Assembly: GCA_029288195.1 (NCBI GenBank)
Contig: JARFPR010000119.1
Location: 1 to 17,515 of the forward strand
From: Gammaproteobacteria bacterium
Lineage (GTDB): Bacteria; Pseudomonadota; Gammaproteobacteria; GCA-001735895
DNA length: 17,515 nt
Reading direction: 5' to 3'
The notes beneath the pieces are model-generated. The model was given only the letters and a program-made list of their open reading frames with translations, was not told the origin of the DNA and searched no databases. This document shows, piece by piece, positions 8,475 through 14,827 of this stretch (position 1 is its first letter; each line of letters starts with the position of its first letter). Both the position numbers and the translations under genes were made by a program.

Positions 8475-8627
8475 ATGTCTGACCCGCTAATCAAATCGGT
8501 GAATCAGTCGCCTCGGGTTCGCGATGCCCTCAACAAACCTGACCCTCAAAAAAAGCAGAAACCCCGGCAGCAAAAGAAAAATCCGCAGCACAAAGATTCG
8601 AAACGAATCATCGATACCTACGCCTGA
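8475..8627 (+). CDS. Small basic protein of unknown function (50 residues)
   Basis: I do not recognise this gene. The ORF runs from ATG to TGA and encodes 50 residues. It starts MSDPLIKSVNQSPRVRDAL, has a middle very rich in Lys, Gln and Pro (KPDPQKKQKPRQQKKNPQHK), and ends DSKRIIDTYA. There is no signal peptide, membrane segment or cysteine; the protein is strongly basic and probably disordered. AGGAG at 8457-8461 is an acceptable Shine-Dalgarno sequence, although its spacing of 13 bases is long. It lies 130 bases after cheY and behind a good sigma-28-type promoter, which argues for a late motility function if it is real. Another frame stays open over 8524-8715, beyond the stop. Confidence 0.55.
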   Translation: MSDPLIKSVNQSPRVRDALNKPDPQKKQKPRQQKKNPQHKDSKRIIDTYA

Positions 8628-8695
8628 GTCCAGAATAATAACGCTTCCAGCAGGACAGGTCGTGGCAATGCAGGCAGGGACTCTACCGCTTTGGT

Positions 8696-9055
8696 TTAAA
8701 GCGTCGCAGGGATAGTGTAGATTTCGAAGTATTGCCTGGATAACTTGCGGGCATCTTTGATTTGCCTGGCAGACATATGCGATTCAATTCTCTTGAGCTT
8801 TAATAATGCCCTGCGCGAGTGTTGCGTTGCCGATACCTTGCACCAGGCGTAAGCCTTGATGTAATTTTGCGCAACGCCGGTACCGCGTGCATACATGCCG
8901 CCCAATCGGTGTTGTGCCCGGCGGTAACCTTGTTTTGCCGACTGCGAGTACCATTGAAACGCGGATCTATAGTCGCGCGCGCTATCATCCTTTTCGAACA
9001 TTTCGGCGAGTTCAAACTGGGTGATACAGGTACGGTCCTCGGCATACATGACCAT
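8696..9055 (-). CDS. Small Sel1-repeat protein
   Basis: The 119-residue product contains about two Sel1-like (TPR-related) repeats. They span residues 13-43 (FELAEMFEKDDS...AFQWYSQSAKQG) and 44-80 (AQHRLGGMYARGTG...YIKAYAWCKVSA). A charged helix typical of the end of such proteins follows (LKRIESHMSARQIKDARKL). Sel1 repeats mediate protein-protein contacts, and no specific partner can be named. There is no obvious signal peptide, so it is probably cytoplasmic. GGAGGA at about 9066-9071 lies 8 bases ahead of the ATG at 9055 and decides that start over the ATG at 9049. It follows the methyltransferase-family gene on the same strand after 138 bases and may be separately transcribed. Confidence 0.75.
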   Translation of the reverse strand: MVMYAEDRTCITQFELAEMFEKDDSARDYRSAFQWYSQSAKQGYRRAQHRLGGMYARGTGVAQNYIKAYAWCKVSATQHSRRALLKLKRIESHMSARQIKDARKLSRQYFEIYTIPATL

Positions 9056-9193
9056 GATGATATTCCTCCCTGGTTGTGTTTATTTTTTGCTAGGAAGTCG
9101 GATCCGAAAAGTTAATGCATATCGGTGCACAAGTCTGTGATTGACTTAACAGACCAGCTTGTCCATGTAGCGAAAATTTTATCAGCCCGCGAT

Positions 9194-10105
9194 TTACTTT
9201 AGCGCCTGCCTTAATGCAGCTATATGCTCAGGGCCCAGGCCGCAGCATCCTCCGACCATGCGCACGCCGCGGTCGACCCAGTGCTCGGCAACCTGCACAA
9301 GTTCACCGGGTTTGATTATGTCGACAAACTGCCAGTTAGGCATCTTGAAGTATCCAGATTCCGGGTATACCCCGACGGGACCTTTCCAGTAGCGCTTCAG
9401 CATCGTGAGTGCCTCGTCCACATCGGGTACCGGCGTGTGCATGATATTCATCATCATGGCCGGGTAAGCGGACAGCACTTTGACCAGGTCTTCGAAATCG
9501 CTCGTCGCGTCGTCGAACACCGATAAAGTCGAGCACCCCTGGTGCCGCCTCGCGCTCATGCCAATCCAGACCGGTATATCGAATTCCAGGACCGCATCGA
9601 TAGCGACGATCGAGAATTCGATCTGCTCACACATTTCCAGCGCAATCAGGTCGACCCCCGCTTCCACCAGGACTTCCGCTTGCTCCCGCACCGAGCGACC
9701 GACAGCTTCGGGTTGGTGCCATTTGGAATCGTCTGTGGGTGCCCATTCACAAATTGATCCGGCAATGGCGAGTGGATCTTGAGCTGCGTTGTCACGCGCC
9801 TGTTGCGCCAGTCTGACTGCCTTGAGATTGATTTCCCTGACGTAATCGCCCAGCCCGCCAGGCTCCAACATGTGGCGTGCGGCGGCAAAGGTATTGGTAA
9901 TGATGACCTCTGCACCCGCCGTAATAAAAGCTTCATGGGCCTGTAATATGGCTTTCGGGTGAGACATTACCGAACGCCCGCTCCAAACCTGGCCATCCAT
10001 CGGCACGCCCGATCTTTCGAGTTCAGTTCCCATGCCACCATCGGTGATCAACGGTGCACCGGACCCGTTGATACGATCCTCGAGCCAGGAGATATCAGCG
10101 TACAT
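9194..10105 (-). CDS. Homocysteine S-methyltransferase family protein with an atypical zinc site
   Basis: The 303-residue product is a homocysteine-binding TIM barrel. It has LITDGGMGTELERSG at residues 19-33, ITNTFAA at 69-75, and the C-terminal GGCCGLGPEHI at 285-295. Family members move a methyl group to homocysteine, using a zinc held by three cysteines: one in a central N-C motif and two in the GGCCG motif. C287 and C288 are present, but the central motif reads MMMNIMHTP (N220, I221), so the first cysteine is missing. H223 nearby might replace it. Activity and methyl donor are therefore uncertain. The ATG at 10105 has only a weak ribosome-binding site. The neighbours give no metabolic context. 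Confidence 0.88.
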   Translation of the reverse strand: MYADISWLEDRINGSGAPLITDGGMGTELERSGVPMDGQVWSGRSVMSHPKAILQAHEAFITAGAEVIITNTFAAARHMLEPGGLGDYVREINLKAVRLAQQARDNAAQDPLAIAGSICEWAPTDDSKWHQPEAVGRSVREQAEVLVEAGVDLIALEMCEQIEFSIVAIDAVLEFDIPVWIGMSARRHQGCSTLSVFDDATSDFEDLVKVLSAYPAMMMNIMHTPVPDVDEALTMLKRYWKGPVGVYPESGYFKMPNWQFVDIIKPGELVQVAEHWVDRGVRMVGGCCGLGPEHIAALRQALK

Positions 10106-10203
10106 TGGCTGCTGTTTTCATGGTTGGGTAAGATAACAGTATTAGCAGATGAGTTTTACATCTAATTGCCGAGCGAGCTTTTGACTTTTGGGGAAGAGTG
10201 TTT

Positions 10204-10219
10204 CCTGGTGATTACCAGG
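10204..10219. repeat. Perfect short palindrome after the fliK-like operon
   Basis: CCTGGT and ACCAGG are exact inverted repeats around a GATT loop. The site lies 11 bases beyond the stop codon of the FlhB-like gene (minus strand), ahead of the next minus-strand gene. Neither strand has a T-run after it, so it is at best a weak or non-canonical terminator; a protein-binding palindrome is equally possible. Confidence 0.3.
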
Positions 10220-10230
10220 TTCACTACCGA

Positions 10231-10560
10231 TCAGGATTCATCATTCAGATAAGGGATTTCAGCGCTCGCTTCAGAATGCATCTGGATATCATCCATGAAT
10301 TCCTTGTGTTTACCGGATAAACGGTAGGCGAAAGTCAGGATTTCCGCAATCACGACATAGAGCGTTTCGGGTACATGATCGCCGAGGTCGATCTGGTCCA
10401 GCACCAGGGCCAGTTCATTATCTTTTTGAATCGGGATATTAGCTTCGTGCGCCAGCCTTAATATCTGATTTGCAATTTCATCGTGACCTTTGGCAGTCAC
10501 CAATGGAGCCTGTTTTCCATCGTATTCGAGCGCTATCGCAAATTTCGGAAGCTTGTTCAT
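10231..10560 (-). CDS. Free-standing FlhB C-terminal-domain paralogue (EscU/YscU/HrcU-type export switch protein)
   Basis: The 109-residue product aligns along its length with the cytoplasmic C-terminal domain of FlhB in this same window. FAIALEYD matches FlhB YAVALKYD, and the segment VPETLYVVIAEILTFAYRL matches FlhB IPAPLYFAVAQILAFVFQL. It has no membrane segments and no NPTH autocleavage motif. It begins almost exactly where cleaved FlhB-C begins. Related stand-alone proteins (FlhX in Helicobacter, YlqH in Bacillus) are known and can partly stand in for FlhB-C. The ATG at 10560 has GAGG 9 bases upstream and lies 4 bases after the stop of the fliK-like gene, so the two are translationally linked. 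A role in the export substrate switch is inferred. Confidence 0.88.
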   Translation of the reverse strand: MNKLPKFAIALEYDGKQAPLVTAKGHDEIANQILRLAHEANIPIQKDNELALVLDQIDLGDHVPETLYVVIAEILTFAYRLSGKHKEFMDDIQMHSEASAEIPYLNDES

Positions 10561-10564
10561 GCTG

Positions 10565-12520
10565 TCAGGCCTCGATATCGATGAGTGACTCGGAATAGCC
10601 TGTCCTCGCCGGGGGCGGGGTGTTGGCAGGAGCCCCGGGGAAGCTATGGAATTCACAGTTGCTGAAGCCGGCATTGAGTAATTGTTGTTTCAATTCCGGC
10701 AGTGCCTGGTCGATTCGAATTCGAGTCTGGTCCTGGTCCGAGTAAAAGCTTGCGGCTAAAGCCTGATCCTCGAGAAACAGGTGACAGGCAATCGGTCCCA
10801 GGCCTTCAAATTCGAAACTTAATCGAATGTCCCAGCCGTTATCGTTATCTGGCGATGCCTGGCCGCGCTGCGAGAGGTCTATCTGAATCGGTTTAACTTC
10901 CTGCTTGTCTAGGAATGGCAGCACCAGGCTTAGCGACAGGGGCTGCTGGGTTTCCTGCTGCAAGCCAAGCGAGGCACGTTGCAACAGGTTTTGCGACAGT
11001 GAATGCTCGACCAGTTTTATGCCGTCTCGAACGTACTGCTGCAGAATGTCCTGCGCAAGAGTCTTTGCCTTGGGTGCTTCTTCGCCCGCGGCTGCTTTGA
11101 GCTTGAGCTGAATTGTGTCGGTCAATTCGCGACTGAATGATGTCTCGCTGAGCAGCTTGTTTAACGATCTGACGGGGTCAATCGTTGCTGTCGAATCCGC
11201 TTTTGCTTTTGGCCTGCGTATCAGGTTTGCAAATTCAAACCACTGCTTTATCTGGTTGACGTTCATTTCGGCAAGACGCGGCACCCATTGAAGCAGCGTT
11301 TGTAATGTCGTCGGGGCGGTGGCGGCAGCAGACGGTTTACCTGCCTGGGAAGTATTGCCCTGAGTCTGGGGCGTTTGCGAACCGGTAACCGGTTGACGAT
11401 CTGCGGCAATAACCCGGGGTTCGATGGTCGGCCTGTCGCTTTCCACTGCAATGGCAGCGGGCTTTAACTTTTCGCCACTGGCGGCGATAGTACCTGCATT
11501 TACCGTGTCATTGATCGTAGCACCCCGGGTATTGGAAGGAATAGCGGGGCGCGCTGCCGTTGCCTTTGAGATCGGTTCCGAAATAACGGGCTTGGCGACT
11601 GTAACGGGTTCAACTGACTTGTTGCCGGATTTATTTATTTGTCGCAGCAGTGCATTAATCTGGCGACTATTCGCGGCCGGTGCCGTATTGATTTCTGCCT
11701 GCGGCTTCTCTGACCTCGTTATTACGGTCGGCAATATTTCCGCTGGTTTGGTGACGATTGAACTGATCGGAATTCCAGGTTTTGAAACGGCAGGGGTCGT
11801 GTCTGCAATGGGCAAGGCCCGTTTCAATGCCGTGGGTGCTAGCGGTCGCGATTCTGCAAGCGCGCTTTCACCCCTGGCAGGATTCTGGGCGGGCCTGGTT
11901 ACCGGAACGGCATTTGTTGCGGGAGCGATTACCGCCTTGTTTACCAGGTTTAAGAGTTTAACCAGGCTCGCAGAACCGGGATCGGACTGGCGCGGTACCA
12001 ATTGCTTGAGCAGGGCCTTGTAAATCATCTTTCGATCGACAGGAGTAATTTCTATGGTTGTTTTGGCATTGTTTTGCTTCAGGCTAATCAGTTGATCCCG
12101 GGCGATGCCAGGTTGGCGTGGCAGGGTCAGGATTTGCTCGGCAAACCTGATTTCGATGCGCTGGGCCACGATCCTGGTAACCACGGCAAGTACTGGCTGG
12201 TCAGACGGGAGCGCACGACTCAAACGCTGGTTTTGATCGCTAATCAATGTCATTGGCCCCGATTGTTTCGGACTGGCCTTTAGTATCGGGTTTTGTTCGC
12301 TGCCACCCAGGCGCAGATTGAATCGATCACCAACCCTGTAGTTCAGTGAATTGGAGGTGAGTATGTCACCGAGACGGCTGCTTAGCAGCAACTTGTCCTG
12401 CAAAACCTTGATTACTTCGGCCTCGATCGATCCAGCTGCTTTAAGCTGTGCCAACAAATCGCCGTTTTGGGAAACGGGGGGCCGTCCGGTTAGTGAATCG
12501 CTGAGACTTTTAATGTCCAT
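10565..12520 (-). CDS. fliK: FliK-like flagellar hook-length control protein
   Basis: FliK-type proteins are secreted molecular rulers that contact FlhB-C and end hook export. From the ATG at 12520 the product has 651 residues. It has an N-terminal region of mixed composition, a long Ala/Pro/Thr/Ser-rich linker (about residues 180-400), and a C-terminal Flg_hook-type domain (LSLVLPFLDKQEVKPIQIDL, then WDIRLSFEFEGLGPIACHLF and ALPELKQQLLNAGF). The frame is open to 12643, with further ATGs at 12574 and 12643. None has a strong ribosome-binding site, so the start is uncertain. Its partner gene follows after 4 bases. A second, canonical fliK may exist outside the window, because this copy is not in the usual fliJ-fliL neighbourhood. 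Confidence 0.85.
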   Translation of the reverse strand: MDIKSLSDSLTGRPPVSQNGDLLAQLKAAGSIEAEVIKVLQDKLLLSSRLGDILTSNSLNYRVGDRFNLRLGGSEQNPILKASPKQSGPMTLISDQNQRLSRALPSDQPVLAVVTRIVAQRIEIRFAEQILTLPRQPGIARDQLISLKQNNAKTTIEITPVDRKMIYKALLKQLVPRQSDPGSASLVKLLNLVNKAVIAPATNAVPVTRPAQNPARGESALAESRPLAPTALKRALPIADTTPAVSKPGIPISSIVTKPAEILPTVITRSEKPQAEINTAPAANSRQINALLRQINKSGNKSVEPVTVAKPVISEPISKATAARPAIPSNTRGATINDTVNAGTIAASGEKLKPAAIAVESDRPTIEPRVIAADRQPVTGSQTPQTQGNTSQAGKPSAAATAPTTLQTLLQWVPRLAEMNVNQIKQWFEFANLIRRPKAKADSTATIDPVRSLNKLLSETSFSRELTDTIQLKLKAAAGEEAPKAKTLAQDILQQYVRDGIKLVEHSLSQNLLQRASLGLQQETQQPLSLSLVLPFLDKQEVKPIQIDLSQRGQASPDNDNGWDIRLSFEFEGLGPIACHLFLEDQALAASFYSDQDQTRIRIDQALPELKQQLLNAGFSNCEFHSFPGAPANTPPPARTGYSESLIDIEA

Positions 12521-12616
12521 GCTGGCAATTATTTTCCACCCCGGGTATGAAGTTGCCGTTTGATCAGTTGTCATCGGACCCAAAATGCCGGATTCGGCAC
12601 CGGAACTCTTGGGGAA

Positions 12617-12632
12617 GCGCAATAAATACGCC
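12617..12632 (-). promoter_or_regulatory. Weak sigma-54-like site ahead of the fliK-like gene
   Basis: Read on the minus strand the site is CGGCGTATTTATTGCG. The GG and GC dinucleotides are 10 bases apart as sigma-54 requires, and the -12 part TTGC is perfect, but the -24 part CGGCGT is a poor match to TGGCAC. It would start RNA near 12607, allowing translation from 12574 or 12520 but not from 12643. This is suggestive only. Confidence 0.25.
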
Positions 12633-12788
12633 GTCTGGATCATTATTCGGCCGTTCTGGTAAGTTCTTGAGGCGGTTTCACAGCGGAATTTTCCATTTTG
12701 TCAGCAAAATTCGACAAAAAATTGCCATTTTCCCATATTCAAACTAACCAGGCCTCGTAAGTAGCTGATTTTTAAATAGTTTATAGAT

Positions 12789-12804
12789 TGGCACGCATTT
12801 AGCA
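12789..12804 (+). promoter_or_regulatory. Sigma-54 (RpoN) promoter of the diguanylate cyclase gene
   Basis: TGGCACG at 12789-12795, a four-base spacer, and TAGCA at 12800-12804 match the known -24/-12 consensus TGGCACG-N4-TTGCA. The GG and GC are exactly 10 bases apart and only one core base differs. The transcription start should fall near 12815, giving a leader of about 34 bases with GGGAG at 12838-12842 before the ATG at 12849. Sigma-54 with an activator such as FleQ commonly drives middle flagellar genes. The match is seen; the activator is inferred. Confidence 0.75.
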
Positions 12805-12848
12805 TGTAATTACAGATATGAAGCAGTTAAGACATGTGGGAGTAATCC

Positions 12849-13778
12849 ATGGCGCAGACAATTCAACTAGTTAATAGTGCTAAAACGGTGTCGCAGCCTC
12901 CAGCCCAAGTGGTCGCGTTGGACCCTCGGCGCGATGATAAGGGGTCGAACGACAAAAAATATATCCGCGTATTGCAGATATCGGATCTGTTGTCGCGCTA
13001 CCTCGAAATCCCCCAGATTATCGAAGCTTTCACGGCTGAAATTGCCAGCGAGATTGATTTTAGCGGATATGCATTCAGTTGCGCCGATTCTGCGACCCAT
13101 ATCGAACATGGCCTGAGAGCAGGTTTTGCCGCGTGTTACCGGCTCAATATGCAAAACCAGCTATTGGGCGAAATTACCCTCTACAAGCGCAGCAGTTTTA
13201 ACAGCCAGGAGCTTTGTGAGCTCGAGGATCTGCTGTGTTCATTGATTTACCCGATTAAAAATGCCCTGATGTACCAGGTAGCGCTCAAGTCGTCTTACCA
13301 GGATCCGTTGACCGGTTTGAACAATCGTACTTCGATGGAAAAGAATCTTCCGCGGGAAATAGAACTGGCTAAACGTCATCGACAGTCGATGGCAATTCTG
13401 GTCATGGATCTCGACGGTTTCAAGCAGATTAACGATAGCTGTGGCCATGACATTGGTGACCAGGTGCTGCGTGAAGTTTCCAAAGTGATCAGCAATGCGG
13501 TACGTAACACGGATCTCGTCTATCGCTATGGCGGTGATGAATTTGTCGGTGGCCTGGCTCAGACTGATATCCACGGCGCGGTCGATGTTTGCGAACGTAT
13601 TCGTATCAGCATCGATGAACTCAACCTGGATGGATGCGGTGCTACTGGCCGGGTTCAGATCAGCATCGGTATTACCCTGGTGCGTCACAGTGATAATTTC
13701 TGGAGCGCTTTCAAGCGTGCCGATAAAGCACTGTACCAGGCAAAAGTAAACGGCAAAAACCAGATCATCATCTGTTAA
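12849..13778 (+). CDS. Diguanylate cyclase, GAF-like plus GGDEF
   Basis: The 309-residue soluble protein has a polar head (1-36), a GAF-like sensory region (about 37-140) and a GGDEF domain (about 150-309). Domain motifs are DPLTGLNNR, then DLDGFKQIND, and the intact active site YRYGGDEFVGG with GGDEF at 228-232. It should make c-di-GMP from two GTP. R219-N-T-D222 lies exactly five residues before GGDEF, so the product-inhibition I-site (RxxD) is present. No EAL domain or membrane segment is seen. The gene is divergent from the fliK-like gene and has its own sigma-54 promoter. Genes for a receiver, a STAS protein and a PilZ protein follow on the same strand. Confidence 0.93.
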   Translation: MAQTIQLVNSAKTVSQPPAQVVALDPRRDDKGSNDKKYIRVLQISDLLSRYLEIPQIIEAFTAEIASEIDFSGYAFSCADSATHIEHGLRAGFAACYRLNMQNQLLGEITLYKRSSFNSQELCELEDLLCSLIYPIKNALMYQVALKSSYQDPLTGLNNRTSMEKNLPREIELAKRHRQSMAILVMDLDGFKQINDSCGHDIGDQVLREVSKVISNAVRNTDLVYRYGGDEFVGGLAQTDIHGAVDVCERIRISIDELNLDGCGATGRVQISIGITLVRHSDNFWSAFKRADKALYQAKVNGKNQIIIC

Positions 13779-13915
13779 AAATCTGCCAATCCGGACCAGG
13801 TTTCGAATAAAGCGCTGAAGAAGAACTATATTCAGGTCTAGGCTGTGCTTACCGAACCCGAGTTTCATTTTAAATTTCACCTGGGAAGTCGCCAGATAGA
13901 GAGGCGGACTATTCT

Positions 13916-14278
13916 ATGGCTATGATACTGGCAGTGGACGATTCTTCCACGATGAGGCAAATGTTACTCATCACGCTGCAAAATGCGGGTCACCAGGTGA
14001 TCCAGGCCGAGGATGGGATGGCCGCCCTTGATATTGCGCGTGAGCAGAAATTTGACCTGGTCATTACCGATGTTCATATGCCAAATATGGATGGCATCAC
14101 GCTGGTTTCGGAATTGCGCAAGTTACCCGGGTTTGAAGCAACACCACTACTGGTGCTGACCACGGAATCAACTGCCAGTAAGAAGCAGTCAGGCAAGGCG
14201 GCGGGTGCGACCGGCTGGATAGTCAAGCCCTTCAATAAGAAGCAGTTGTTAAAGGTGATAAAGACCACGCTGAATTGA
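13916..14278 (+). CDS. Stand-alone CheY-like response regulator
   Basis: The 120-residue product is a single receiver domain with no output domain. Key residues are present: D8 and D9, phospho-acceptor D52 (VITDVHMPNMDG), T82 and K104 (GWIVKPF). The sequence style (DDSSTMRQM, and GKAAGATGWIVKPF near the end) is that of receivers found in CheA-linked chemosensory clusters, but no histidine kinase is nearby. A partner must be encoded elsewhere, possibly the main CheA. It lies 137 bases after the cyclase gene. GAGG at 13901-13904 serves the ATG at 13916. A strong hairpin follows 5 bases after the stop codon. It is a different protein from CheY at 7958-8344. Confidence 0.92.
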   Translation: MAMILAVDDSSTMRQMLLITLQNAGHQVIQAEDGMAALDIAREQKFDLVITDVHMPNMDGITLVSELRKLPGFEATPLLVLTTESTASKKQSGKAAGATGWIVKPFNKKQLLKVIKTTLN

Positions 14279-14283
14279 GCCCC

Positions 14284-14307
14284 GGTTTGCTTCGATCGAA
14301 GTAAACC
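14284..14307 (+). other. Strong hairpin/palindrome after the response regulator gene
   Basis: GGTTTGCTTC and GAAGTAAACC pair across a GATC loop, giving a 10-base-pair stem with one G-U wobble. The inner 12 bases, CTTCGATCGAAG, are a perfect palindrome. It begins 5 bases after the stop codon. No T-run follows, so it is not a textbook intrinsic terminator; it may protect the 3' end of the message, pause transcription or bind a dimeric protein. A second short inverted repeat (TGCAT/ATGCA) follows at about 14310-14324. Confidence 0.45.
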
Positions 14308-14513
14308 TGTGCATAATGAATGCATGGAAAATCTTTGTTAGAGTCTGAATATGGTCTATAGAATAGGATTACTGATGAACCAGGTGCAGGTCTGCCAGCG
14401 TAGCATTCGTATTTTCGATAGCGCAGATAAAACGATCTCAATTCTCGCTGGACCTTGGCTGCATTGAAATGGTTTAATCACCCCGGGCTTGAATTAGGAA
14501 AGAGGTAACAGCA

Positions 14514-14816
14514 ATGGGTATAAATATGACGGTTTCCGATGACGATGGCAAAGTAACCATCGCAGTAACCGGCAAGTTCGATTTTCAACTTTACGACGAG
14601 TTTCGCGCATCCTATGCTGATACCGCAGGTAATGGTACCGAGTATGTGATAGATTTAGCTGATACCGAATACCTGGATAGTTCAGCGCTCGGTATGCTGT
14701 TATTGCTGCGCGAACACGCGGGTGGGGAATCGTCAAGTATCGAAATTACTCAAGCCTCTCCCGAAGTGCGCAAAATTCTCGACGTGGCGAATTTTGGAAA
14801 ACTATTCAAACTTTAA
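14514..14816 (+). CDS. STAS-domain protein (anti-sigma factor antagonist type)
   Basis: The 100-residue product is a single STAS domain: VTIAVTGKFDFQLYDEFR, then YVIDLADTEYLDSSALGML and a C-terminal PEVRKILDVANFGKLF. The DSSALG loop at residues 55-60 carries the serine pair (S56, S57) at which partner-switching antagonists such as SpoIIAA are phosphorylated. Such proteins bind an anti-sigma factor or switch kinase in their unphosphorylated form. No such kinase is encoded beside it. AGGAAAGAGG ahead of the ATG is a strong ribosome-binding site. A 235-base gap with the hairpin separates it from the receiver gene, and the PilZ gene follows after 11 bases, so those two are cotranscribed. In Pseudomonas the STAS protein HsbA links a receiver protein, FlgM and a diguanylate cyclase; the analogy is inference. 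Confidence 0.9.
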   Translation: MGINMTVSDDDGKVTIAVTGKFDFQLYDEFRASYADTAGNGTEYVIDLADTEYLDSSALGMLLLLREHAGGESSSIEITQASPEVRKILDVANFGKLFKL

Positions 14817-14827
14817 TGGACTCGTAA

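Larger units (their letters stand above)
12521..12848. other. Divergent control region between the fliK-like gene and the diguanylate cyclase gene
   Basis: These 328 bases hold the possible N-terminal extension of the fliK-like frame (12521-12643, minus), an AT-rich stretch from about 12690 to 12800, a sigma-54 promoter facing right (12789-12804) and a weaker sigma-54-like site facing left (12617-12632). No further gene is visible. Confidence 0.6.

Noticed and set aside
9160..9193. GCTGATAA on the minus strand ahead of the Sel1 gene, as a sigma-28 -10 element
   Set aside because: The nearest TAAA lies several bases too close to serve as the -35 element.
13719..13726. Exact GCCGATAA, the -10 element of a sigma-28 promoter
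   Set aside because: It encodes Ala-Asp-Lys of the conserved GGDEF motif ADKALYQAK, and no TAAA-type -35 element lies 11 bases upstream.
13835..13848. GG-N10-GC spacing ahead of the receiver gene
   Set aside because: The spacing fits, but AGGTCT does not resemble TGGCAC, and this dinucleotide pattern occurs often by chance.
14450..14462. GG and GC resembling a sigma-54 promoter ahead of the STAS gene
   Set aside because: The spacing is 9 bases instead of 10 and the -24 context is poor.
14351..14467. 38-residue ORF between the receiver and STAS genes (starts MVYRIGLLMNQ)
   Set aside because: No clear ribosome-binding site, no recognisable motif; short open frames of this length are common.
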